A stretch of 64,000 bases of DNA from Hemileia vastatrix (GCA_030280995.1 JASXTE010000004.1:38868797-38932796); one strand, 5' to 3'; positions 22,007-34,677 are shown, numbered from the stretch's first letter. Notes: generated from the letters alone by a model not told the origin. Program-made: numbers and translations.

Positions 22007-25000
22007 TTAAGGATCTTCGTTATCTTCAAATAGTTCCATTACTCCACCATCAATTAAATTTCGTTTAGTTTTACTCAGTTTTCTAAATTTTTTACTAGCA
22101 TCTTTGTGTCTTCGTTTCATTTGTTCGGTTAATTCACCTTTAATTGAATCATGATGCTGAGTAATCTCATTACTGATGCAGAAAGTTTTTGATTAAGATT
22201 TTGTAACAAATCAACCCATCATTGCAATCAAAATGGATCCCAAAAAAGTAGAAACATGATGTGTTAACTTTAAATATCTTTTCCAATCTATATAAATTTG
22301 ACTGAAACAGCTAAGAGATTTACCTAGATTCTGTCCTCAAGAAGGTTCTCCAGCTTTCAGTAGGGAATGATAAGAAAGTTGTTGAATGGAATGGACACTT
22401 TCGACTCAACTCCTGTTTTGTAGATTCCGTTAAGTGTTTGAGACTTTCTTGTGATTCCGGGTCTTTGTTGTTGGGAAATGGAAAAAAAAGAAAAGAGCTT
22501 GAATGCTGAACAGTTTTTTCAGGTTCAATAAATGAGAGACTATGTCGATCCAAACGAGAGGGATGTATCGCAAAGTTGGATTCTAATTTATGTTTTGGTC
22601 TGATTTCTTGGTCTGTTTGAGCGGGAGTAGATGACAAGGAAAGGTATGAAGGTGATACACCAGCAGTATTTTCTTCAAGTTCAATCCCATCTAACGAATC
22701 AAACAGTTTAAACCTAGATGAAGGATCTTCATGTTTTGTTCGAAAGATATCAGTCAGACTAGCAAGCTGGACAACTGATCTTGGAACGCTATTGCTTCCT
22801 TGAGTTTGAAGGAGATCGTGTGATGTTTTTGATGGGTACTCCATTTCACTTAAAACGTCTAGACTTCCATTTTCATTTAGAGAATCATTCAAACAAAAAT
22901 CTTCTTTCTTATGCTGATCTTGATTGTTGCGCAAGGAATTACTATTATCAACCGAGATTTTAACATCAATTTCATTTTCCGTAGGATGCTGGCTAACTTC
23001 ATTGGTACTAGTTGAAAGTCTGTCTTGTTTTAAACATTCCAAATCCTGACATGCAACTTTTTTATCCCCATTCATAGAATCATTAACAGATTTTTTCATT
23101 TTGGTTTTTCTTCTTTTTTTCATTTTAGGAAGCTCTACAGGTTCGCAAGAATTAAAAGAGTGGTCGAGTTGTGTGCTCGTTTCATACTTTTGCTTCACAA
23201 ATTCAATAGTGTCTTCTTCCCTCTGACTTGAAAACGCTTTTTCCTTTATTTTCTGCCGCTGAACAGCTGCCATAGAACCGGCTCCAATATCTTCCAAAGT
23301 TTCTTCCTTTCCAATAGGATTTGAGATAACTTTGCTCAGAATTGAAAGATTGATTTCACGCTCCTTTATTAATTGTTTCTCCGCATCTTCTATCATATCG
23401 ATATTATCGATATTACCAGGGGATGTGCCATCCAAATCTTGAGCTACATCCTGGGACTCTGGAAATTTTCTTTTTTTCTCTTTCTTGAATAAACTTCCAC
23501 CACGTAATCTGAGGGGTGATGAATGTAAGCTGCATTCTCGATTGACAGAATCCATGCCTTCCCCTTCCAAAGTGGAGGTCTGTTCAATCAGCAGATCGCT
23601 GATTGAATGAAATGAGCTATAGGCAGAGTCAGACTTTACGCTGGGTTCTAATTCATGAGACTGGCCATCACATTTATCATAAAGTGAAAGCGAAGGAAAG
23701 AGGTCAGCATGGTATGCTTTGGATGAAGGAGAAAGCCCTCGGCATCTGCCTTTTCATCATTGTGGGGGAAGGTGTTGAAATGATTTTTTGTCTAAGATAG
23801 GGGTGGACAAGATAGAGCACTAACCAAAGGTGAACTCTCTGATGATTTTTCAGGAAGAGATAATGGATGATGGTTATCAGAGCTAGATTCGCGATTAAAA
23901 GAGGATAGTTCGCTGGAGGAACATAAATTTGAATTGAAGGAGTCTTCCAAATCGGATGATTTTGAAGAGATCCGTCTTAATTGAAATTTTTCTTCCTTAA
24001 CTGTGAGACCATCTCTGAGAGTCCAAAGAATCAGAGTGGGATCCTCGGATTCCTCACACATCCACATAGGATCAGATATCTGTCTTTTAGGGCCTCTTGA
24101 GATACCTTGTCCTAAATGATAAGATGCAGTGACCATTTGCCGAGCACCGAGGATATGATATTTTTTGCTGGGCTTTCCATTAGGACCTACGTGATACTGA
24201 ATCGGATCAATTTTGGTACGTCGTGCTCGATAGAGTGGACGGATGGTTGAAGTTTTGGGTTTTTGGTCACAATGAGGTCTATGATTTTTATAAGTTGGGA
24301 TAGGCAGTGGTCTAGAAGGACGAGTAATCAAAGGAAAGATAGGCAAAGAAGTCAAAGGGTCTTTTTTCCAACCCTTTGCGTGTTTTACGATGTCTGCCGT
24401 TAGTTTTTTATTTCAACAACAAACTAACTGACTTACATTACAGCAAGGGCCTCCCTGGGCTAACCTTTGGGCAGTCATGAGCTCCATCTTGTCACTTTCA
24501 ACACCCTCCAGCCCTCTTTTTCTAAGTTTTCTGAGCTCAATCCAGGCTTGTTTTCTCATTCTCATCTTTGCTTTTTTTGAGGCGGGCTCGCTAGATTCTG
24601 TCATTTGCTTGTGATGGTTATTTTTCGTGTTTTCCTCTTCTTTTTCCGCCTTTAATCGGGCCATGTAGTCAGGTTTGGCAAACGCGATTCGAATGGTTTC
24701 TCCTCTGTAAGTTGTTCCAGATAGTAGATTCATGCCTGTCCACCAAAATCAAAAATAAAATAAAAATTAATTAAAATAAAATAGCAGTAATCATGAGTAT
24801 GAGAGTAAATGATTTAAAAACCATAAATAAGTAGCTTACATTTCCTAACAGAAGCTTCAACTGTCTCTAGTTCGACGAATCCATAGTTAAAAGGAACACC
24901 TATACAAGATATGAGTCAGAAACTAATGTGGTAAATGTGATCTATCTCTGAGATAATTTTACTGGGTTTCTTTTTTTATCCCATACCATTGTCATTTAAT

Positions 25001-25119
25001 TTTCCAATTCCATCAACCGTAAGGACCTTTCCAAAAGAACTAAATCTCTTTTCCAAATCTTGGGCTGTGATTGAGGGTGCTAATCCCCCGACATAAAGAC
25101 GAAAACGTTGGGTCGCCAT
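22007..25119 (-). CDS. NOP8: RRM protein, probable NOP8/NOL8 60S ribosome-biogenesis factor (about 7 exons)
   Basis: Proposed exons: 25119-24987, 24899-24840, 24735-24437, 24373-23825, 23660-22324, 22301-22269, 22172-22007, giving about 858 residues. An N-terminal RRM has LYVGGL (RNP2, residue 8) and YGFVEL (RNP1, exon 2). A GWKKD...RPSRPLP block follows near residue 165, then a long Ser/Asp-rich low-complexity middle. EREINLSILSKVI lies in exon 5, and the C-terminus is basic (EQMKRRHKDASKKFRKLSKT). This architecture matches Nop8/NOL8, nucleolar factors acting in pre-60S maturation. All introns obey GT-AG; the 24436-24374 intron has a GTAAGT donor and ACTAAC branch site. The junctions at 23824/23661 and of the last small exon are the least certain, and an in-frame TAG at 23792 must be spliced out. 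It is the only long conserved host gene in the window. Confidence 0.7.
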
Positions 25120-26280
25120 TTTGGACTGCCAAACTTGCACTTGATGATATCAAATTTTGTTTAACAAAAATTTAGAAATGATTTTTGGTTTGGCTTTTGC
25201 TTTGGATGCAGCGCATAAAATTTAGGAAATTGTCATGTTTGAACGAATTTGATTTCTGTAACAAAGCCCATTGAATGTTGGTATTGCATAACATCAATAG
25301 GGGGTGCTAACGTTGCAAAATCAGCCATTACAAATCAGCACTTCATTAATTTGTGTTTAGGAAACACACAAGCTCCAAAAGTGGGGTGTTTACAAATTTA
25401 AAAAAAAACCTGCTTATTTTTCTTTAATCAAAAATTTTCAACAAAAATAGTTGGTTTAATTGTCTTTCAACAGTTCATTTATGTCAAACGGTTGCCATTT
25501 CTTTCATTTTTCACCATGAGGCATCTCAAACAACTTTTGATTTTATTCAGAAAGGTCAAGTGTCTTTGGCCTACAAGTTTATCTTCTTGACCCCAATTTT
25601 TCATCATTTTATCTCTTATGAAGATAACATTACCCCTCTCCCACCCTATCGCAAAATACAAACTCTGACCATCTGTAACTTATAAAGATAAATTGTTATT
25701 TTTGGTAGTCCCTTGTTTTTGAATTTCTCATATTGTTTTTTGTTTGAATTTACTTGCATCTTCCACCATGAGGCTAATTTTAGCCAGAACTCACATCAAT
25801 GATTTTTGATTTTACTGTAATTAGTGAATACTGAAAAACATTGATAGATTTTAGAAAGTGTTGGTGAATCAAAGAAAAAAAAATTGCAACACAAGTGCCC
25901 TATTGCAGTAAACTTCACACAATTTTTTTTTCCAAAATTTTTTTGAATGATAGATATGAGTGAAACTTTGAGTCTGAATAAAATATGCTGTAATTGAAAA
26001 CAATAAATTGACAAAGAATAAAAATACTATGGTGTTGTGGATGAGATGGTGATAAAAATAAATGAATAGATTATTCACCACAAAATATTTGCAGAAAAAC
26101 TTGTTGAAACACCCTCTTTTTAAACTTCAGGGTTCCCCTTCTTTATTGAAGAACTATCCACACCCTATAAACATCTGGAAAACCATATGTTTAACGATTT
26201 GGTCTCAGATTAGTCTTAGATTGAATCCCACTTGAACCCACATTGAGCACAAGTTTGTTATTCATCCATATTGCATACTA
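25120..26280. other. Intergenic, upstream of the NOP8-like gene
   Basis: No supported coding sequence. The first few hundred bases should hold the NOP8-like promoter. At 25298 a stretch AGGGGGTGCTAACGTTGCAAAATCAGCC resembles the ends of the PIF-like sequences (compare the reverse strand of 860-905), so a further degraded element may begin here; its other end was not identified. Confidence 0.5.
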
Positions 26281-26480
26281 GGGGGTATCAAAGTTAGAAA
26301 TTTGTAATTATTTAAAAGGTATTTCACAACACACAAAGAAAGCCACAAACTTGACATTGTTTCTCAGTAAAAAGGTGTTTTTGGGGCACAATATGGCATA
26401 TTTTAAGTAATAATAATGGTTGATTGGGTGGAAAAAAGAGGTATTTTGAAATTGAAGATTCCCAACTTTGATACTCCTTA
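26281..26480. repeat. ~200-bp PIF-like MITE with GGGGGTATCAAAGTT ends
   Basis: Begins GGGGGTATCAAAGTTAG and ends with the inverted match CCAACTTTGATACTCC. TACTA stands on both sides (26276-26280 and about 26481-26485). The terminal motif GGGGGTATCAA is shared with the large PIF elements, so the same transposase type may recognise it. No coding sequence. Confidence 0.65.
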
Positions 26481-26483
26481 CTA

Positions 26484-26560
26484 GGGGGTCTCAAACCTTA
26501 CCAAATATGCCACATAAACACACCACAAAAAGGTACCAAACCTACCATTAAAAATGAATT
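26484..26560. repeat. Fragment with GGGGGTCTCAAACCTTACC end
   Basis: Directly abuts the preceding MITE. On the reverse strand it matches 41740-41822 (GGCATGTTTGGTAAGGTTTGAGACACCC), so this is a second small repeat family with similar G-rich ends. Confidence 0.55.
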
Positions 26561-27252
26561 ACACCAGCCCTAGACAAGTGTATTTCAGCAGTGTATTTGT
26601 CCCCAAAAACATCTTCTTTCGTGTCAGAAAAGTCATCAAAACACTTCCCTTCTTCATCATGTTTAGTCAGCACTAGGTACAGAGACACCAGCACTAGGTA
26701 CAAAAGTGCCAACACCTAGATTTGTTTCACCAAATCCTTAAGGGCTTATTCATACAAATAAGATATGTGACTTACCAGCATTTAATCAATACCTTAATCA
26801 TACACTTAACCTTAATCTTCATCACTGTTCACTAACATAAGATGCCACTTTCAGTCTGACATCAACTTGAGATCACTGCTACAGCTCCTTGATCCAATGG
26901 TTGATTCTGATACTAATTCCAATGCGCTGAACTAACCCCACCAATAGAATATAGCAGTAATTCATCATCTCAAACCAGTTCTATGAATGCTAAAGCACTA
27001 CCAATCACCCTTTCTCATTTTGAATGCCTAGCTTAACTAATTTACAATTTTGTGCAATGAAATTCCCCAGTTTCCCAGTTTCATTTGTTTTGGTTCAGCT
27101 CCCAGACTTGAAACTGCATATCATTTTCAATCTCATAACATTTCTAAGATTCAGTCTCACTAAAATATCTCATATTCTCTTCATCTCTCATTTCTATCAC
27201 TCATTGTTGGTTCTAACACTTCTCACTTCACAGCTCTCAAGGTAAGTCACTT
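26561..27252. other. Intergenic, no supported gene
   Basis: Contains a short direct repeat of CAGCACTAGGTACA near 26670-26705 and a pyrimidine-rich tract before a GTAAGT at 27242. No protein family recognised. Confidence 0.4.
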
Positions 27253-28750
27253 TGTCAGGCTGAGATCAAGTACAGAGACATGAATAGCTTGATTAGTCAT
27301 TTTTATAGAAGATTTTAATATATCAGTATGAATTGAGTTGTCCAAATCCAATTAATTATTAAAGTATAATTCAATATTATGGCCTCAGTAATTTAATCTC
27401 TCTTATTATAAATGGTATACAGTTTATAAATGGTAGAAAAATAAATATAGTGATTTAAAAGAATATTTAAAAGACTTTAGAAGTACTAATGAATATGTAT
27501 TGTAATTGATATGTTATATGTTTAAAAGGTGAAGTAAAAGAATGTAAAATAAAAGCCCAAAAACCTCCTCCTTATATATCCAAAAATTCCCCCAGTGTTC
27601 CCCCTTGTCTTTCCAGTCCTTTCCATGGCCAATGATGCCTCATAATAGAAATTCCACATTCCCAACAAACTAAGGACTATCCCATACCAAAATAAGAATC
27701 ATATCACATGCCAAAATACAAGAATAACATGGGTTAGTCCATAAAAATTACATAATAATCCAAAAAGAGTGTATCTATAGTAAAATCCTTAAATTAAAAG
27801 ACTAAATAAGGGAATAAAAGGACCTATAAGTAACTTCTAATTAAGGGAGATAAACAGTAATAATTAATAAATTAATTATAACAATTTTAACCATGAAATT
27901 CCCATTAAAAATAACTAATATAGCATAAGAACCCATTGAGAAACCCAAAAGAAGATGTGAAATGTGGGGTGACTGAATGCAGACTCTTGGAAGGCGCTTT
28001 CATGGGTAAGTCCTCAACCAAATAGGCAAATTTAAGTGTGTTTGTCAAATCTGGGTGCTAATCTTGAGTTTATTGATGAAATTAGTGCATATAATGAGGT
28101 TAATGCACTAATAATGAAATTAGGACACTTAATAAGTCCCTCTCACTTATTTTAGTGTGTTTATACATATAGAGCATACACTGAGGGGTAATTTTAGTTT
28201 GAAATTACTAAACTTCTTAATAATGAAGCTATGCATGTGGGATAGATGCACGCAGAATAAGGCCAGTACATATAAGCCAATTCTAGCATAAAAACCATCA
28301 ATTTTTAGAAGTTGTATTATTGGACATTTAAGCAGCCAAATAAATTGTGCTAAACGAGGCAAATTGATCTGTCAAAGAGCAATTTTAATATTATTAAATT
28401 TATAGCCCATATATTCAGCTTTTAATTGATTTAAGGCGCATTTATTAATTATTTCACTATAATAATGAAAATAACAGCTTTAATACCACTTATGAATTAT
28501 TTAACCTTATTTATAAGGTACTTAAGATTAACACAACATATTCCAAATTGATAATCAGTATGTAAGACCTATAAAAGGTGTATATATGCATGTATTTAAG
28601 GTATTCTAATGTCATATATTGTATTAAATGACTTATTTCACTTATGAATTTATATTGTATGCCCTTACTTAGTGTTACCATAAGTAATAAATGTATTTAG
28701 CATACTCTATATGCTTATTTTACTCAATCCTGGGAATATCCAGGCTGACA
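27253..28750. repeat. Solo LTR, family A, TSD CACTT
   Basis: The 1498-bp unit runs TGTCAGGCTGAG to CCAGGCTGACA, flanked by CACTT on both sides (27248-27252, 28751-28755). No internal region, so LTR recombination removed the element body. Aligns along its length with 11844-13332 and 45232-46722. Confidence 0.92.
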
Positions 28751-29713
28751 CACTTTCTCATTTTTTTTTAATTTAATTGCTGATTGAAATGTCTTTTTTT
28801 GTCTTTTTTTTTCTTTCTTTTATCATTTTTTTTTAATAACTGATTGATCTGTTCTTTTTTCTTTAATCCCCTTTTTCTAGGTTCTTCACCTTTTTTATTC
28901 TTGATTTACTGACTTTTTGGTTATTTTTAGGTTTTTTCCCTTTTTTTGGAATTTTTATTTTTGCTAAACTGCTTTGGAATAATTCAGAAACCATTTGGAA
29001 ATATTTTCCAATTATTTAACACTTTTTGATAGGTTTTTTTGGGAAATATTTGGTTTTTTCTTCTGCTTAAACAATTTTGGAAATGTTTCCAAGCATTTCC
29101 AAGTGACTTTCAGGTGTTTTTTTTTTAGCTGTTTTGGGTCCTTTTTTTTACTAAAACCATTTGGAACCATCACTTTTTTGGGGACTTTTGGGGAATGTTA
29201 GGGACACTTTTATAAGAACTTTTGGGACACCTTTTTGCGAACCTTTGGGGAACTTTTTTTGGACCTTTTTGGCATGTTTCTGGGAATTTTTGGGGACTTT
29301 TTTTTGGAGAATTTTGGAAGCTTTTTTTAAAATTTTATGTGACTTCTTGAACTATTTCAGGTATTTTTTATCCATTTTTATTAATTTTTATTTTTATTGA
29401 TTTTCTTTACATTTTTTAAACAAAAATGACTGAAAATCTACAGTTGGTCAACCAGATTCATAAGGTAAGAAACAAAGGTAATGTGAAAAATAAAAAATTA
29501 GGTAGCCAAAAAATAATGGAATAAATATAGGTTGTAAAGTTTTATTTTTATTTCATGAATTAAAAGTTAACAAGTCATATATGATACTCTACTTACTTGA
29601 ATTAATGAGCCATCAGTCCATGTGTCATATTACGGTGTGGTGTTCCAAAGCTTGGTAGGCCTTTGGAATGCATATTTGGAGGTATTTGGTGTGTAGGGTA
29701 TATTTGGGGTTAT
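28751..29713. other. T- and G-rich, strongly strand-asymmetric noncoding stretch
   Basis: Roughly 28756-29400 is built of T runs broken by GGGG or GGAA, for example GGGGACTTTTGGGGAATG. Open frames here are low-complexity Phe/Trp-rich artefacts. At 29425 an ATGACTGAAAATC... frame of 13 codons ends at a GTAAG donor-like site; its identity is unknown. Confidence 0.5.
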
Positions 29714-30444
29714 TGTCAGCCAGGCTACTAAACTTACACAGGAAATAATAAATTATTTACTAGAGTAGAGATATGCCTTTACCTCTCATTTAATGAGTTA
29801 TACTTACTTTATAAATTCCTTATACAATTTTAAATAATTAATAGGTAAAAATAAGTGAAGAAATAATTCTATTGTTTCCTCATATTTTTTTATTCTGTGA
29901 CAGCATCCTCATGAAATCTTAAGAGAAAACTAAAAATACTAAATATTAAATCAAATATTTTTATTTTTATTTTTACTTTGAAATTTGAAGAAAATTAAAA
30001 TAAATCAAATAAAATGGACATATACAGATAAATACTGTATATGGGTACATTCTTTATAGAAAAACTTTAAATATTTAAAATTTCTAATTGTGGAATTGTT
30101 CTTTCTCTGATACTCATGTATATATAATCTTGATTGTGTAGTTTCTCTCCTTTTTGCCTATATAAGGCCTCTAAATCTGGCTGTTTTCATTCATTACATT
30201 CTTACTTTACAATTTTATTATATGCACACTAATCACATATATTACTACTGTTACTACCTTAGTATTTACATTTTCATACTTCTAAGCTTTTAAAGTAATA
30301 ATAATCATAACTCTTTACCTTTTTATTGAGTATTTAATTATAAAGATAAAAAATATGTACCTCTTTTGAAATCTTGAGTTTTCCCCACCTTTCATTGCCA
30401 TTGGACTGCCATAAAATCTTCTAGACCAAAAGCACCCCTTGACA
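29714..30444 (+). repeat. Left LTR of the plus-strand Gypsy (family B)
   Basis: 731 bp. Contains TATATAAGGCCTC near 30160, a plausible TATA box, about 25 bases before the likely transcript start. A partial copy lies at 20308-21183. Confidence 0.92.
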
Positions 30445-30869
30445 ACTCAGGGCCTTTCCAAATAGTTTTCAAACCATTTTTATCTTGATTCTGGAGACCA
30501 AGGGACCATTGACTCCAACACCTATAGCAATTTTTGGAAGAATGACAAATTTCAAAGGCACATGACTAACATTTTTTTCCCCGACTGGGATTCGAGCCTC
30601 ACCCCAAATTTAAGGTTTATATAAGCGTAATTGTCCTATATATTTGTAGTTACTATAGTGGTTATTATCTGTAGGTCTCAATCTGCACATTTCATTATAT
30701 ATGTATATCTTTTTACTCATCACTCTGTAGTTGGAATTAAATTGCTCAAATTACAGGGGGAGTTTTCACGTATATAATATTTGTTTTCCTAGTTGACCAA
30801 GATAGAGCAACATTTTTCTTATTCCTAGAAGTAATATAATTTAATTTATTTAAGTAAAAAAATTATATT

Positions 30870-31560
30870 ATTTATTTATTTCAGTTGAAAAACTGTCCTG
30901 ATAATTATAATATTATTTTATTATTTCAGTTGACAATTAGTCCTGGTAATTAAAATAAGAACAATATATAAATTAATTATTTAATTAAAAATTATATTAA
31001 TAAATTATTTCAGTTTAAATCTAGCCTTGGTAATTATGAAATATACAATGTATAAATTGGTTATTTGGTTAAGAAATGTTATTAATTGTTTCAGTTGATT
31101 TTCTTCCTGATAATTAATATATTAATTTTTTATTTAAGTTGATTTTCTCCTGGTAATAAATAATATCAATATCTCAGTAAAAAATTTATTAAAAATTGTA
31201 TTAATTAATTACTTCAGTTGATTTTAATTCTGATAAATAGATATATTTTCATTGTTTCAGTTGTTAAGTAGTCCTTGAAATTGATAATAAATTAATTATT
31301 TCAGTTGATTTCAGTCCTTATAATTGATACATTTTCATTATTTCAGTTGATTAGTAATCCTGGAAATTGATAATAAATTAATTATTTCAGTTGATTTTAG
31401 TCCTGATAAATGATGCATTTTCATTATTTCAGTTGATTAGTAATCCTGGCAATTGATAATAAATTAATTATTTCAGTTGATTTTTGGTCATGATAATTGA
31501 TATATTCTCATTATTTCAGTTGATTAGTAGTCCTGGTAATTTATAATAAACTTTAAATAT
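30870..31560 (+). repeat. TTTCAGTTGA tandem repeats in the Gypsy leader
   Basis: About twelve copies of a TTTCAGTTGA-like core occur between the LTR and gag. The last four to six form an ~84-bp higher-order unit (ATTTCAGTTGATTAG... ATTTCAGTTGATTTT...). Each unit carries a T-rich tract followed by CAG, which looks like a 3' splice site. Another CCTTTCCTCAG lies just before the gag ATG at 31654. Confidence 0.8.
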
Positions 31561-31653
31561 TTTTATTTTATCTCTTATTTTTTTTAAAAAAAAGAATAAT
31601 AACTGACAAAATATTAATATATTTTCCTTTCCTCAGCTCAAGTTATACAAAAA

Positions 31654-33911
31654 ATGGCTGAATTAAATATTTCTACCACCCATGATGATGAATTGGATCT
31701 TATTGATTATGATGCAAGTTCTGTAAGCTCTTCTTTTACTAAAAATTTTTCTCAAATTAATAAATTATTAAACCCAACAGGATGTAGAAATGCAGGAGGT
31801 GGAAATCAAGAAGGAACATCCTCCCCTAGACTCCAAGTCCCAGGTACCCCCCCAAGAAGAGCTTCCAAAAGGCTTCAAAATAAAAAGGATGCCAGTTCAG
31901 CAACAAGTAAACAACCTGTCAACTCACATCAAGGATTTGAAGTCAGAGAACCTCAAAATAAAGGCAAAGTAGAGTTCTTAGAAGAAAAAATAAGAAGCAT
32001 GGAAAATTTTTTTCAAGAGAAGAAGAAACATCTACAGGGAGCAAAACCCTTTCCACAGTTGGCTCCTCAACAACAAGAAAAAGTGGAAGTGTCAAAATCG
32101 CAATAAAAATGGCTGAAAACCCAATGGGACTCTCTCCAGGCTCAGAAAATGTGGCAGGCTCCTCAAGAAGGACCCTCCAGGCCCTAAAATTTCAATCACA
32201 CCCCTCCTCACCCTTACTAAGGAGGCAGAAGAAAGAAAAACAATCATCTTCAAATTTTTCCAAAACCATGGTAAGGCCTTCCATTGAGTCTCAAGTTCCT
32301 TTCCTTGTTACTGATTCAGTTCCTTCAGGTAACTCTGGGATGTTAGATAACACTTTCAGACCAGGAGAAGCTGGTTCTAGCAGAAAAAGTAATCAATTTT
32401 CTAGTCTTGTAAATACTCCTTTAGTGTTAATTGCTAATTCAATGATAAATCCAGAGATTTCTATTATAGATGAATCAATTGGTCCTGAAGTTTATGAGAC
32501 TCTTAAAAATTAATCTATCTCTCTCCTGAAAAATGCTCCTGATGTAGCAAATATTAATGATTAATATTTGAGAGATGTCATCACAAAACAAAATCAGATA
32601 ATGAATAACTTAAAATTGACCCAGAAATTTAATAGCTTGTTAACTGAACAAGGTTACCAAGCATCAAAAGGTGAGTTTAATAGGGTATCTGATGAATTGT
32701 TTAGGTAAAAAGTAAATTATGAAAAGAAATTTGCTTTGTGGTAAAATATTAGAAATGATCTATAAAAAGTACAAGAGACTATTTCTATCAGTTGCCAAGA
32801 ACTAGAAGGTCAGAAATTAAATTTGAAAAAATTAAATGACCATTATTCATCTCTGCAAAATAAGAATCAATTATCATCTTTAACCATCAATGAAACATTA
32901 ACCAGTATTCCAAGGGTTAAAACTAGGTTAAAAAATATTGAGGAAAAATTGAATTCATTGTTATTTGACCAAAAATACTCTGTCTCTTCTGAGAATGAAA
33001 CTGTTTCACAGTCTACTCCACATGTACCTGAGCCAAGCTCCTCTAGAGAATAATTAGTTAAAGAGAAACCTGTAGATAGCTCTGAGTTTCCATCAAAAAT
33101 TGATGATGCACCCTTTTCATCTGTAAATGTGTTAAATAATGATATTAAAGCACAATTTGAGAAATTTCAACTTCTGCTTACACAGAAACAAGTAAACCAG
33201 AAGGAAATTACCTCAAATCAGAAAAATTGGCCCAAAATTGACCAATATCCAACATTTGATGGTGATTATTCCTCTGAATGGCGGCAATTCATCTGTAGGA
33301 TTGATAATCTTAAGAATTCTTATAAACTATCAGATGAAGAAATTGTGTCTAAATTTATTTCTTTGTTTTCCAATTTTTCCCTCTTGTGGTATGAATCTGT
33401 CCTCTTGGATATTAATTATTAGTCTTAGGAGGATGGGAAAAAATTAATTAAAGCACAATTTGGTGGTTCAAAATTTAGGTTAGCACAGAAAAGGAGTATG
33501 AAGAGTCTAGACATAGCTCATCCTCTACCAAAAAACCTATTGAGCTCCTGATGAAACTATTAAAAATCTTTAGAGCAATGGATCCAAAGATGGATTATGA
33601 ACTCTGGAAGGACAGCATCCTTTATAAATTGCCAATGTCTTTGAGAGACTTAATTGTTGCAAGAACTGAATTATCAAGGGAACCTTCTTCCTCTATTAAT
33701 ACTTTTAATGAAGTTCTTTTCAATAACAGGTATGAAACTAGGAAGTTCTTCCCATGACCTTCAGTGGAGGAACCCTCCAACTACCAACAAAAACTTCCTG
33801 AAAAAGTTGGTAAACCCTCTGCCCCTGTTGCACCTAAAAAATATGCAACAAACACTTGCTTTAAATGCAGCAAACCTTGGAAGAAATGCCGTGTTTGTGA
33901 CAAGAAAATAA
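31654..33911 (+). pseudogene. Gypsy gag, broken
   Basis: ORF pieces at 31654-32106 (MAELNISTTHDDE), 32109-32513 (MAENPMGLS), 32823-33053, 33129-33422, 33551-33757 and 33764-33911. The capsid-like part (about 33220-33760) has WPKIDQYPTFDGDYSSEW and a following helical region as in fungal Gypsy gag. At about 33857-33898 CFKCSKPWKKCRVC is a Cys-rich knuckle that differs from the usual CX2CX4HX4C. Between pieces there are single stops (for example TAA at 32104) and small frameshifts. Gag would form the particle that packages the RNA. Confidence 0.8.
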
Positions 33912-34644
33912 AGCTTTTTGAACAAACAGAGGAGCCTAGTGATGACACAGTTGTACTAGATGATACTTCAAGTGATTTTGCCAGCAACATTTCTTATGAG
34001 TCTAACCAGGAAATCTTGATGCTGGAGGAAGATATTCAATATTTAAATAATATTGACATTGATAAAAATGATTTTTCCACAGTTGAAGATGCTGAAATCA
34101 TAAGAATATTGAGGACACTTCAATTATTATTGACCCTCTCAAGGCACCTGTCTTGATTAATGGAAATAACATTGAGGTTGTTTTGGACTCTGGTGCTTGA
34201 GGAAGTGTTGTATCTAAAAAAGCACTGGCTTCAGTTTATCAGGATTATAAATCAAAACTTATGCCTATCATTTCTGAAAATTGGAGAGGTAATGGCTCTG
34301 TTTTGTCCCCAATTGGTAAATACAAAGCTACAGTATTTTTCAAATATAAACATGGCTTTGTAAGAGCTATGTGTGACTTTTTAGTTATGAAAAATGATAA
34401 CTTAAGCAATTTTTTCATTGCGGGAAATGATATATTAACCAAATATGGCATTAAACTTGATCTCGCAAACCAATGCTTCACAATGGGGTTGAATGCAAAG
34501 AGCAAATTTAAAATTTCCTCCCCCAAAGTATTATTAACACCAGGATTGAACACATGTCATTCTCTATTTCAATATAAAGGAAGATATACAAAAGAAATGC
34601 CTGCCCTTCTGTCTGAAATTGACACAGCTTCTTTTGGAGAATAA
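33912..34644 (+). pseudogene. Gypsy aspartic protease region, stop at the active site
   Basis: The frame encodes EVVLDSGA, then TGA, then GSVVSKKALASVYQDY; the D-S-G-A is the retropepsin active site and the stop (34198-34200) falls right after it. Downstream NFFIAGNDILTKYGIKLDL is the conserved C-terminal part. The sister element (about 8850) has DTGASG without a stop. The domain would process the polyprotein. Confidence 0.8.
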
Positions 34645-34677
34645 CTTTCTGGTGAGGAAATAGATTCCATCATTCAG

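Noticed and set aside
30580..30610. tRNA-like B-box, GGGATTCGAGCC, in the Gypsy leader
   Set aside because: Arms do not pair into a T-stem and no A-box or acceptor stem is found.
30870..31560. Regular direct repeats resembling a CRISPR array
   Set aside because: Spacers are themselves repeats, the location is a retroelement leader, and the DNA is eukaryotic.
32104..32112. Programmed stop or frameshift between two gag ORFs (TAA followed by ATGGCTGAA)
   Set aside because: Other gag and pol frames in the same element carry similar single stops, so ordinary decay is the simpler reading.
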